Of a stretch of DNA of 64,000 bases, positions 45,921-57,900 are shown piece by piece. Each line of letters starts with the position of its first letter. The first letter of the stretch is position 1. Below the pieces are notes generated by a model. The model searched no databases. It saw only the letters and a list, made by a program, of their open reading frames with translations, and had not been told where the DNA came from. The DNA is from SXTU01 sp964496695. Its GTDB lineage: Bacteria > Verrucomicrobiota > Verrucomicrobiia > Limisphaerales > SXTU01. Location of the stretch: the NCBI GenBank assembly GCA_964496695.1, contig CAZCBE010000010.1, positions 36,228 to 100,227 of the forward strand, read 5' to 3'. The translations under genes and the position numbers were made by a program.

Positions 45921-48900
45921 CTACCGCTCGATGGCGCGGTAGAACCGCCGGCTGGAGGCTCCGGCCCCGGTGTCCTGGATGGTAAAGGTCGCCCCGGCGG
46001 CGACGTTCGTCCCCACCGGGGTCCACACCGTGCTGGTGATCGGGTTCACGAAGTTGGTGGCGGACTCCACGACATAGGTGCGCCCCACGACCGCGTTCGA
46101 CACGGTCACGGAGAACTGGCCGTTGACCTGCCGGACGCCGAACAGCGAGAACTGCACGGCCGGCGCCACGGTCACCGTCGCCGAGGCCGTGTTGTCAATC
46201 GGAGCCAGCTCCACCTCGCCGGAGTAAACCGTCGCGGTGTTCACAACGGACCCCGGCACGCTGGTGGAGGCCGTCACGGAAACCACATGGTTGGAGCCGG
46301 TGCCCAGCGCGCCAAGATTGAACACCACGGTGGAACCGATGTTGACCACGGAGCCCGCCGAGCTCGTGGCGGAGACGAAGGTGAGCCCGGCCGGGAGCGC
46401 GTTGCTGTAGATCACCCCGGCGGCGATGTTCGGCCCGCGGTTGGTGATCGTCGTCGTGAAGGTCACGGTCCCCGGCGCCGTCACCGCCGAGGGCACGCCC
46501 ACCATGGTCGCCCGGAGGTCAATCGTTGGGTTCACCGTGCTGATGTTCAGCGTCCAGCCGTTCACGATGTTGCCGAAGTTCTGGTCCGTGTCATCCGTGA
46601 TGTAGAGCGACCAGGTGCCGTTCGGGCTGAAGCCGCTCATGGCCGTCAGGTTGGTCGCGTAAGGCCCGGCCGGGGCCGGCGCGGCAAAGCTGTCGGTCGG
46701 CGCGTAATCCGTCGGGCGGAACGAACCGGTGGTCAGCGGCGCGAGGTCCGGCAGGTTGGCCGTGGCCAGATCGTCGAAGGTGAGCGTCAGGTTGGTGACG
46801 CCGAAGCTGCTGCCGGCATCGGACATCAGCAGCACCTTCTGGCCCGTGGGGCTGACTAGCAGCACGTCCACGTCCGCCGGGTAGCTGTGCGTGAAGCCGT
46901 TGAGCCGCACCGTCACCTTGTTCACCACGCCCGCCACGTTGGACACGGTGATCGCGCTCGGATACGGATTCGCCGGACCGAAGCTGGGCACGGAGAGCGT
47001 GCCCGGGATATTGATGAGGCTCCGGTTGGAGAAGGAGTTCCCCACGCCCAGATCAATGCTGAAGCTGGCCGTGCCCACCGACCCGCTGCCATCGTTCAAC
47101 GACAACGTGGCCACAATCGTCTGCGCCTGCGTGGCCGTGAAGGTGAACGGCATCGCCAGCGACGCGCCGCCGGCCAGGAGGCTGGTGTAAACCTGAGGAC
47201 CGCTCGGATTCATCACGCCACCGCTGACCAGCAGCGTCGCGGTGATGTTCGTCGCGTTCACGTTGCCCACATTCCGGAGCGACAGGTTCATGGTCACCGT
47301 TTCCAAGGGGTCCACGGCGTTGTTGGCCGGCGTGAAGCTTTCCGCCGTCAGCACCACGCCCGCCGGAATGAGGGTGCGGAAATCGTCGTCAATAATGCTC
47401 ACGGTGAGCGTCGTCTGCGCCCCCAGCGTCGCCTCGCCCGTGGGGTTGCTCAGCAGGACGCGGAAGGTCTCCGTGCCCTCTTCGGTGAAGTCATTGGTGA
47501 GGTAAACGGTCACCGAGCGGGTGTCCACACCGCTGGCGAAGATGAGGTTCGTGGTCACGCTGCTGTAATCCACGTTCGCGATGGCCGTCCGGGTCAGGCC
47601 GTCCGCCGTGGCCAAGTCCACCGCCACCGGCACATTCGTCGCGCCCACGCGCTGCACGGTGACGATCATGCTGCCGGCGCTTTCCGCCACGTTCAACTGG
47701 CCGAACGGGAACTGGAGCACGCTGTCGTCATCCACGACCGTCACCGTCACGACCCGGCCGGAGGCGCCGAGCAACGCCTCGCCCGTCGGCGTGCCCAGCG
47801 TGATCGAGAAGGTCTTGTTCGTCTCCACCACCAGATCATTGATGACGCCGACGGTGATGGTCTGGGAGGCGACATTGGTCCCAAAATTAAGCACCCCGTT
47901 CGTGCCCAGATAATCCACCCCGTTTGTCGCCGAGCCGTCGCCGAAGGTGAACGGCGCCGAGACCGCCGTGTCAATGACGCCCGACCGGCCAACCGTGAGG
48001 GTGAGCGAGCCGCTGCTCTCAATTACGGAGGCGGTCGGGCTGCTGAACGCCAGCGTGCTCTCATCATCAAGGATCGTCACCGTGGCCATCGCCAGGGCAC
48101 CGAGGCTCGCCTCGCCACCCGGATTGCTCAGCGTCACCGTGAAGGTCTCGTCCAGCTCCGACAGCTTGTCATTCAGGATGGTGACCACGAGGTTCGAGGA
48201 GGCGACATTGGTGCTCAAGGTGAGCGTCCCGGCCATGGGGAGGTAATCCGCCCCGGCAAAGGCCGTCACATTCGCGCTCAGATACTGGACCGACACCGTG
48301 CTGTTCAATGAACCGGTGCGGGCCACTGTCAGGGTCACACTCCCCAGTCGCTCGACCACGGAGTAGCCGCTGGCGGAGAACTGCAGCGTGCTGTCGTCGT
48401 TGACGATGGTCACCACGTTGGTGCCGTTGAGCCCGAGACTGGACTGGCCCACCGGATTCGACAGCACCACGCTGAAGGTCTCGTCGGCCTCCACCACGGT
48501 GTCATTCAGGATGGTGACCGTGATCGTGTTGCTCGTCACGTTCGTGCCGAACGTCAGCGTGCCGCCCGTGGCCAGATAATCCAGCCCGGCCGTGGCGGTG
48601 CCGTTGGTGGTCGCAAAGCCGACACTCACCGTGCTGTCCAGCGTGCCCACCCGGTTGACGGTGAGCGTGAGGCTGCCCGCGCTCTCCACCACGGAGGTGG
48701 TGGCCGCCGAGAAGTCGAGCGTGCTGTCGTCATCCATCACCGTGATCAGCGCGCTGGCGCTGGCCCCGAGGCTCGCCTCGCCGCCCGCCGGGTAAAGCTG
48801 GAGCGTGAAGGTCTCGGTGAGTTCCACCACCGTGTCGTTGAGGATCGGAATGACGATGGACTGGCCGACGACGTTCGTGCCGAAGGTCAGCACATTCGTG

Positions 48901-51900
48901 GTAAGGGTGTAGTCCAAACCGGCCACCGCGCCGCCATCCAAGGTGCTGAAGGGCACCGTCACCGTGCTGTTGGTGAACCCGGTCCGGGCCACGCTGAAGG
49001 TGACGCTGCCGGCGCTTTCCACCACCGTCTGGGCGGTGCTGGTGAGCTGCAGGGTGCTGTCATTGTCCAGGATCGTGATGGTGGCATTCGTCATCGCCCC
49101 GAAGCTGGCCTCGCCGGTCACGGTGTTCAGCCCCACGGTGAAGGTCTCGGTGGCCTCCTCCAACTGGTCGTTCACCAGCGGCACAGTGATGGTCAGGCTC
49201 ACCACGTTCGTCGTGAAGTTGAGGACGCCGCTGGTGGCGAGATAATCGGTCACGGCGAAGGCCGTGCCGTCGGCCGTCGTGAACGCCGTAGTCACGGCGT
49301 TGTTCGTGTAGCCGGTGCGGTTGACCGTCAGGACCACGCTCCCGGCGTCTTCCAAGACCGTCGCCGCATTCGCCGTCAGGAACAGAGTGCTGTCATTGTC
49401 CAGCACCGTGACCGTCACCGTCGTGTTGGTGCCCAGGCTCGCCTCGCCTCCAGGCGTGCCCAAGGCCACAATGAAGGTCTCGCTGGGCTCCTCCACTTGG
49501 TCGTTCAGGATCGGAATCGTGATCGTCAGGGTGGCCACGTTGGTGTCGAACGTGAGGGTGTTGGTCTGGCCGGTGAAATCCAGGCCGTCCAAGGCGGTCC
49601 CGTTGGCCGTGTTGAAGGGCACTGTCACCGTGGTATCAATCACCCCGGCGCGATCCACCACCAGCACCAGATTCGTAGCGTTCTCGAAGATGTTCGTCGC
49701 CCCCACGGTGAACTGCAGGGTGCTGTCGTCGTCCACGATGGTCACCGTGGCATTGGTCACAGCTCCGAAGCTGCCGCCCACCGGGTTCTGCAGCCCGACC
49801 ATGAAGGTCTCGTTCCCCTCCACCAGCGTGTCGTTGAGGATGGTGATCACCACGTCCAGATTCGTCACCCCGGGGCCGAAGGTCAGCAACCCGTTCGTCG
49901 CCACAAAGTCCGCACCCGCCGCGGCTGTGACGTTGGTCGTGCCGAAGTTGACCGTGATCGAGCCGCTGGCTCCGTTTTGACGGACCACGCTCAAGGTTAC
50001 GTTCGTGCCGCGTTCGAGCACACTCGCCGTGGCCGATACGAACTGCACGACGCCGTGATCTCCATTGATACGGGCCACATTGCCGCGGGCAATTCCGTCC
50101 TCCGTCGTGAAATGTCCGCCCACAATGGCCTTGCCATCGGGCTGGGCGGCAATTGCAAACACAGAGCCGTTCACGCCCGTGCCAGGATCATGCTGAGCGT
50201 CCAGCGCGCCGTTGACATCCAGCCGGCCGAAGCCAAACCGGGACGCCCCCGCCAGCGCGGTGAAATCACCGCCGACCAGTATCTTCCCGCTGGCCTCGAC
50301 CGCCAGCGACCGCACAGTGCTGTTCGCGGTGGCCGCCGAGCTGAAGCCCGGGTCCACCGTGCCATCCACGCCGGAGAGCCGGACCAGGTTCAGCCGGTTG
50401 AAGGCCCCGACATTTGTGAAGCTGCCGCCCACCAGGATGTTGCCATCCGGTTGCACCACCAGCGCGTAAATCTGAGCGTTGACGCTGAAGGCCGGGGCAA
50501 ACGCACCGTCCAGCGCGCCCGTCGTCGAGAGCCGCGCGATCTGGCTGCGCGGGCTGCCGGAGAAACTGGTGAACAGACCCGACACAATGATGTTGTTCGC
50601 CGCGTCCAGCGCGATGGCGTAGACCAGGTCATTCGCCCCGCCGGGAGCGAAGCCGACATCCAGTGCTCCGGTGGATAACAGCCGGGCCAGGCGGCTCCGG
50701 GCCGTGCCGTTGTAGTTGGTAAACTGGCCGCCAATCAGCGCCTTGCCGTCCGCCTGCAGCGCCAGTGCCAGCACCGTGGCATTGGGGCCCGTTCCCGGGT
50801 TGTAGCCGGCATCCACCGACCCGTCGTCGTTCAGCCGCGTGAGGTAGTTGTGCGCGGCCCCGCCCACAGTGGTGAAGCCGCCGCCGATCAGGATCTTTTC
50901 ATCTGCCTGGATGGCCACCGCATACACCACGTTGTCCGCGCCCGCCCCCGGATTGAAGGTCAGGTCCAGTGTGCCGTCCGGGTTCAGCCGCGCGATGCGT
51001 GTGCGGTTGGTGCCGTCCACCGTCTGGAAGTCGCCCGCGATGATCACCTTGCCAAAGTTGGTCGAGGCCGAGTTCGTGTAGCGTGCCACGGCCTGCACGT
51101 CGCTCGAAGCCCCCACGCCGGTGAGGAAGAGTGAATCCAGGCTGCCCACACGCTCATTGTCCACAATGCGCAGCACCGCGTTGCTCTGGCTGCCCAGCGT
51201 GGCGCCGCCCGTCGGAGCCGAAAGGGTCAGGTTGACCGTTTCATTGGTCTCCGACGAGATGTCGTCCAGCAGCGGCACCGCGAAGGTGAGGTTGGTCACC
51301 CCGGCGGTGAAGGTCAGCGTCCCGCTGGTGACCGTGAAATCCGTGCCCGCCGTAGCGGACCCGGGCGCGGCGGCGAAATTCACCGACACCCCGCCGCCAC
51401 CGGAGCCAAACCGCGTGACGCTGATGAGCGCGTTGGTCTGATCCTCCAGCACGCTGTAGGTCGCCGCGCCAAACTGGAGCGTGACCTCGTTGTCGTTGAT
51501 GGTCAGCACGGCGGTGGACTGCGGCCCCAGCACCGTGCCCGCCGTCGGGCTCGAGAGGACCAGGTTCAGCGACTTGTCCCCGAGCGGCACGAGGTCATCC
51601 GTGATCGCCACCCGGAAGAAGTTGCTGGTCACCCCGCCGGCGAAGATCACCGTGCCGTTGGTCGCCGTGTAGTTGGCCGGGGCCACGGCGGTCCCGTTCA
51701 CCGTCGCAAAGTTCACGTTGAACGCACCATTGGTCACGCCGATGCGCCGCACTGCGATAATCGCATTCGTCGCGTTCTCGGCCACGCTGTAGGTGGGGGC
51801 AAAAAACTCGACGCCCGTGTCGTCGTTCACGATCGTGAGCGTGGCGGTGAAAGGCGTGCCCAGCACGGCGCCGCCCGTCGGCACGCTGAGCGCCAGATTC

Positions 51901-54900
51901 ACGGTCTCGTCGGCTTCCACCACGCTGTCATCCAGGATGGTGATGCTGAAGGTCTTGCTGGTTTCGCTGAGTCCAAAGGTGAGCGTCCCAATCTGCGTGA
52001 CATAGTCCTGGCCCGCCACCGCCGAGCCGTCGCTCGTCGCATAGTTGACCGATACCGTCGAATTGGTGGCGCCCGTCCGCGTCACGGTGATCGTCGCGTT
52101 TGGCCCCGCCTCCTGCACCGTAAAGTTCGCCGCTGCAAACTGGACCGCGATGTCGTTGTCCACGATGGTGATGGTCGCGGTGTTGAGGCCGCCCAGGAAC
52201 GCGTTGCCGACCACGTTGGTCAGGACCAGGTCAATGGTCTCGTTCGGCTCGGCGAGCTGGTCGTTGATGATCGGCACGTCAAAGGTCTGGCTCGTCACGC
52301 TGTTGTTGAAGGTCAGCACGCCGATCACGTTGGTGAAGTCCCCCCCCGGCGTCGCGGAGCCGGTGTTGGTGGAGTAGTAGTTCACCGTGACCAGGTTGTT
52401 GATGGCACCGGACCGGATCACCGTGATCGTCGCGTTGCCCGCATTCTCGGACACCACATAGCTGGCGGTCGAGAACTGCACCACGCCGTCATCGTCAATG
52501 ATCGTGACCACTGCATTCGTGGTGTTCAATGTCGCCCCGCCGGTCGCTCCGCTCAGGGTGATGTTGAAGGTCTGGTTGCCCTCGACCAGCACATCGTCAA
52601 GGATGGTCACGTTGAAGCTCCGAAGATTGCTGTCGCCGTCCGGCCAGCTCAAGGTGCCATTGGCCGTGGTGTAGTCGCTCCCGCCGGTGGCCGTGCCCCC
52701 GCCGGTGGAATAGCTCACTGACACCAGGCCGAGCGAGCCCAGGGTGCGGGTGACGGTGATGCTCACGCTGCCGGCATTTTCACTGATGCTGTAAGCATTG
52801 GTGCTCAACGACAGGACACCGGGACTGAAGTCGTCGTCCAGGATCCTCAACGTGGCGCTCGCGAGGCCCAGGATGGCCGAGGCGGCCCCGATCCCGTTCG
52901 GGTTCGACAAGGTCAGGTTCACGTTCTCATCACCCTCCACGATGGCATCGCCCAGAATGCGCACGTTGAAGGACGCCGTGGTGACGCCATCGGCAAAGGT
53001 GATGGTGCCGTTGGTCGCCGTGTAATCCACGCCGGGCGTGGCCGGGGACGGCCCGCCCGCCGCCGTGCCGAAGTCCACGGTGACCGCACCGTTGGTGCCG
53101 CCGGTGCGCGCCAGCGTGATGACCGCGTTCGCAGTGCTTTCCGACACATTGTAGGTGCCCAGGGTGAAAGCCAGCCGGGCGTCGTTGTCGGCAATGGTCA
53201 GCACCGCGTTCGAGACCGGGCCAAGCCCGGCGCCGCCAAGCGCGTTGGTGAGGACCAGATTCACCGTCTCATTTCCTTCCACCGTGCTGTCGTTGACGAG
53301 CGTGACCGAGAAGGTCTGCTGGTTCACGCCCGGAGCGAAGGTCAGGGTGACGTAGTTGGTGAGGTAATCCGCCGGCGCACTGGCCGTGCCGTCCAGGGTG
53401 AACGCGTCCACGCTGACGGTGCCGACGAGCCCACCGTTACGGTTGACGGAGACGATGGCCAGCGCGGCTTCGTTATAGACGAAGTTGGTCTGGCTGAACT
53501 CGAAGACGCCGCTGCCGGTGTTGTCCCGGCCGTTCAGCCGCACCAGGCGGTTGGCCGTGGTGCCGCCAAAGGTGCTGAAGGCGCCGCCGAAGACGATCTG
53601 GTCGTCAAAGAACTGCACCAGGGAGACGGTGATGTCGTTGTCCGCGCCGCTGCCGAAGTTGATCGCCGTGTCCAGCGTGCCGTCCGTGCTGAGGCGGGCG
53701 GCGCGGCTGCGGGCCACTCCGTTGACCGTGCTGAAGCCGCCGCCGAGCAGAAGCTTGCCGTCCGGCTGCGCAGTGATGGTGCTGACCGAGTTGTCCACCT
53801 GCACGTCAAACGCCATATCCAGCGTCCCGTTCGCGTCGAACCGGGCCAGATTCTGGCGCGTCACCCCGTTCACGCTGGCAAACGTGCCGCCGACCACCAA
53901 GTTGGTCCCCTGCTGCACCGCGATCGCGGACACCGAGCCATTCACACCTCCGCCGGTGAAGCCGCCGCTGAGCGTCGCGGAGAACAGGAAGTCCACCACG
54001 CCGTTCGTGTCCAGCCGGGCCAGACCGCTGCTGCTGTTGCCATCGAAGAACTGGAAGTCACCGCCCACGATGATGGAGCCATCGTCCAGCAGCGCCAGCG
54101 CACGCACCGGTGCGCTTGCCCCCGTGCCCGGGGTGAAGGACGGATCAAGCGAACCGTCGCTGAGGAGCCGGGCGATGAAGCTCTGATTGATGCCGTTCAC
54201 GGTGGTGAACTGGCCGCCGATGACGACCTTGCCGTCCGGCTGGAGCAGCACGGCGTTGACCTGGCCGTTGGGACCCGCGGCCGGGTTGAAACCCGGATCG
54301 ATCTGGCCGCTGGGGAGGAGCCGGGCGATGAAATTCCGCGACTGGCTCACCACATTGGTGAAGAAGCCGCCGATGATCACCTTGCCGTCGCTTTGCACGG
54401 CGAGCGCGCGCACCGAGTCATTCGCGCCCGTGCCGGGATTGAAGGTCGTGTCCAGCGTGCCATTGCGGTTCAGCCGCGCGATGCGGTTGCGGGCCAGGCC
54501 GTTGACGGTGGTAAAGTCGCCCGCAAGGAAGAGCTTGCCCAGGTTCGTCGTCAGCAGCCCGTTGGTGTTGATCCCCAGCGCGTAAACCGTGCCGTTCACC
54601 GAACTGGTGAAGCTGCTGTCCACCGTGCCGGCGACTGTCACGACGTCGTCGTTGGTGATGGTCAGCGTCGCGCTGCCGTTGGACCCGAGCTGGGTGGTGA
54701 ACTGTCCCGGCCCAACGGGGTTGGTCAGCACCAACCCCACCGTGCGGTCCGCATTGAAGACAGCGTTGTCGCTGATCAAGACGTTGAAGCTCTGGGTCAG
54801 CACGTTCGCCGCGAAGGAGAGGAGGCCGTTGGTGGAGGTGTAGTCCAGGCCGTCAATCGCCGTGGTGACCGGGTTGGTCCCGATGGTGGTGTAGTTTACC

Positions 54901-57900
54901 GCCACCGCCGCATTGGTCACGCCAGTGCGGAGCACGTTGATGGTCACGTTGGTGCCGCTTTCGGACACGAAGTAATTTGCCAGGCTGAAAGTCAGCTCGA
55001 TCTCGTTGTCCACGATGGTCAGCACGGCGCTGCTGGCCGCCGGATTCAACGTAATCCCCGCGCCGGGGCTCAGGCTCAGCAGCACCGTCTCATCCCCTTC
55101 GCGCACGCTGTCGTCGCTCACGGGGATGGTCAGGCTCGCCGTGGACTGGCCATTCGTAAAGGTGACCACATTTGTGAACCCGAGGTAATCAAGGCCGCTG
55201 GTGGCCGTTCCGTCAACCGAGCTCACGGTGACGTTCACCGACCCGTTGGTGCCGGCGGTGCGGTAGATCGTGATGGTCGCATTGGTGCCGGTCTCGTTCA
55301 CCGAGTAGGCAGTGGCACTGAAGCTGACAAAGGCATCATCGTCCTGAATGGTCAGCAGCGCGGTCACCGGCAGCACGGCGGCGTTCGTCGAGGCCCCCGT
55401 CGGGCTGAACAGCGTGAGGAAGATGGTCTCGTTCCCCTCGGGGATCGCATCCGTAAGCACCGTCACGGTGAACGAGTTGCTGGTCTGGCCATTGGGGAAG
55501 GTGAGCGTGCCGCTGACCGCCGTGTAATCAACACCGGGGGTCGCAGGCGATGACTGGAAGGTCTGCGCGCCCGGGTTCAGGTAGAGGAAGTCCACTTCCG
55601 GCGCGCTCAAGGCCCGGCCATAAATCTGCACCTCGTCCACCAGGCCGTTGAACAAGTTCGTCGCCACACCGGCAACGGTGGTGCCACCGATCAGGAAACT
55701 GGCCGTGTTTGCCACAATGGTGGTGCTGGTCGCGCTGGTCTCCACCGGCGAGCCGTCCACATAGATCGAACTGGTGCCGGCCAGGCCGTAGACCGCCACC
55801 AACTGATGCCAGTTGCCGTCATTGATGACGCTGGCGGACACCGGGGTGGCGGCTGGCAGACCACCGTTGAAGAAGGAAGCGCGATTGACCTGCCCCAGGC
55901 TGCCCGCCGCATTGACACCCAGATAGTAGCCGTTGGCCGCGCCCTGGACGTTCTTGCCGAGGACGGCACCGTTGTTCGTGTCGCCCGCGCTCAGCCGCAC
56001 CCAGGCGACGAGCGTGAAGTTCGTGTTCACCTGACCCAGGACCGCTCCCATGTTGACGAAGCCATTGCTGGCCCGGCTGAGGCTGATGGCGTTGGTGCTG
56101 ATGCCGCCGGTGACGAAGACCGCGCCGGTCGAAGAGAGCGTGCCGGTAAAGGCCCCGGCGCTGTCCGCCGCGGTCGTGGCGCCCGGAGCCTCGTCGAAGC
56201 GCCAGTGCGCCACCGGGCCGCCGGTGGGCACGGTGCCGCGGAAGGCATTCGTGGCCAGATAGCTGATCGTGCCCGAGCCCTGGTTGCCATTCGTGCGGGC
56301 CACCGTGATCAAGGCCGAGCCGCCGCTCTCCAGCACCGAGTAGGACGCCTGGGCAAATCCGATGACACCCGGTGAAGACTCATCATCCAAAATGTTCAGC
56401 ACGGCATTGGTCTGGCCGCTGAGGGTTACGCCGACCCCCAGCGTGGTGTTGGTCGCGTTGAACAGCCCCAGGTTGACGGTCAGATTGCCGGTGGCGATGG
56501 CGTTGTTGGTGATCGTCACCCGGAAGGTCTTGGCCGTCGCGTCCCCGTCAGCCCAGGCCAAGGTGCCGTTGGTGGCGCCGTAGTTGTTCGTGGAGAAGGC
56601 CGACCCGTTGGTGGTCGCAAACTGCACTGTGTAGGCGTTGGCACTGCCGCCCAGACGGTTCACGGAGATCGTGGCAAACCCGCCCACCTCGGACACGTTG
56701 TAGATCGCCAGGCTGTAGTTGAGCAGCGCGTCGTTGTCCACAATGGCGACCGTGCTGGTGGTGCTCACCGTATTGGTGACGAGCACGGCGTTGAACACCC
56801 GGGCCACGTTCGTCCCGTCGCCCGGGGGGTCCATGATGCTGACCAGAAAATTCGTGGAACTCACGCCGTCCGCCAGGGTGAAGGCATTGTTAATCCCTAG
56901 ATAATGGGTGCCGGTCAACGCGGCGTTTAGTCCCGAGCCGTCGGAGGTCTGGAAAGTGCCAGACAACCCTCCAGTAAGTCCGCCGAACCGCAGGACACTG
57001 ATGGAGACCGCCGGCCCGTTTTCGCTGACGGTGTAGTTCGTGGCGCTCAGGCTCAACTGGCCCGCGTCTGTCGAATCACGACCGTTCACCCGCACCAGTC
57101 GCGTGGCGGGCGTGCCATTGAAGTTGGTGAACTGGCCGCCGAGGACGATGCGGTCGTCATACGGCTGGACGAGCACCGCCTCCACATCGGCGTCGGCCCC
57201 GAATCCGAAGTTGACGGTCGTGTCCGTGGCCCCGTCAACGAGCAGGCGCGCCACCCGGCTGCGGAGCTGGCCGTTGATGGTGGTAAAACCGCCGGCCACG
57301 ATCAGCTTGCCATCGGGCTGGACCACCACCTCGTTCACATAGTCATTGGCCCCGGCCGTGAAGTTGCTGTCCACCACACCGTTGGTGCCCACCCGGGCAA
57401 GATTCAGGTGCGTCCCCCCGCCCGCCGAGTTGAACTGGCCCGCCACGACAATGTTGGTGAGCTGCTGCAGCCCCAGGCTGAAAATCGGACCATCAAAGCC
57501 GCCCAAGGTGGACACCGACGCCGCAAACGCCACGTCCACCGCCCCGGAGGCGGAGAGCTTGGCCAGATGGGGGCTGCTCACCCCGTTAACGCTGGTAAAA
57601 TCACCGCCGATGATGACGCTGCCATCCGGCAGCAGCAGCACCGCCCGCACGAAATTATCCGCCCCGGAGCCGGTGACAAACGTGGCGTCATATGACCCAT
57701 CCGGATTAAGGCGACCGATGAACCCGCTCGGAATGCCTACCACCGCTGTAAACTGGCCGGCCACGACCAGCTTGCCGTCCCCTTGCAGGGCCATCGCCAA
57801 GACGGCATTGTCGGTTCCACTGAAGGGTGTGAAGGCATTGTCCACGGCACCGGACGTATCCAGTCTGGCGATGAAGAACCGAGTCAAACCGTTCACCTGA

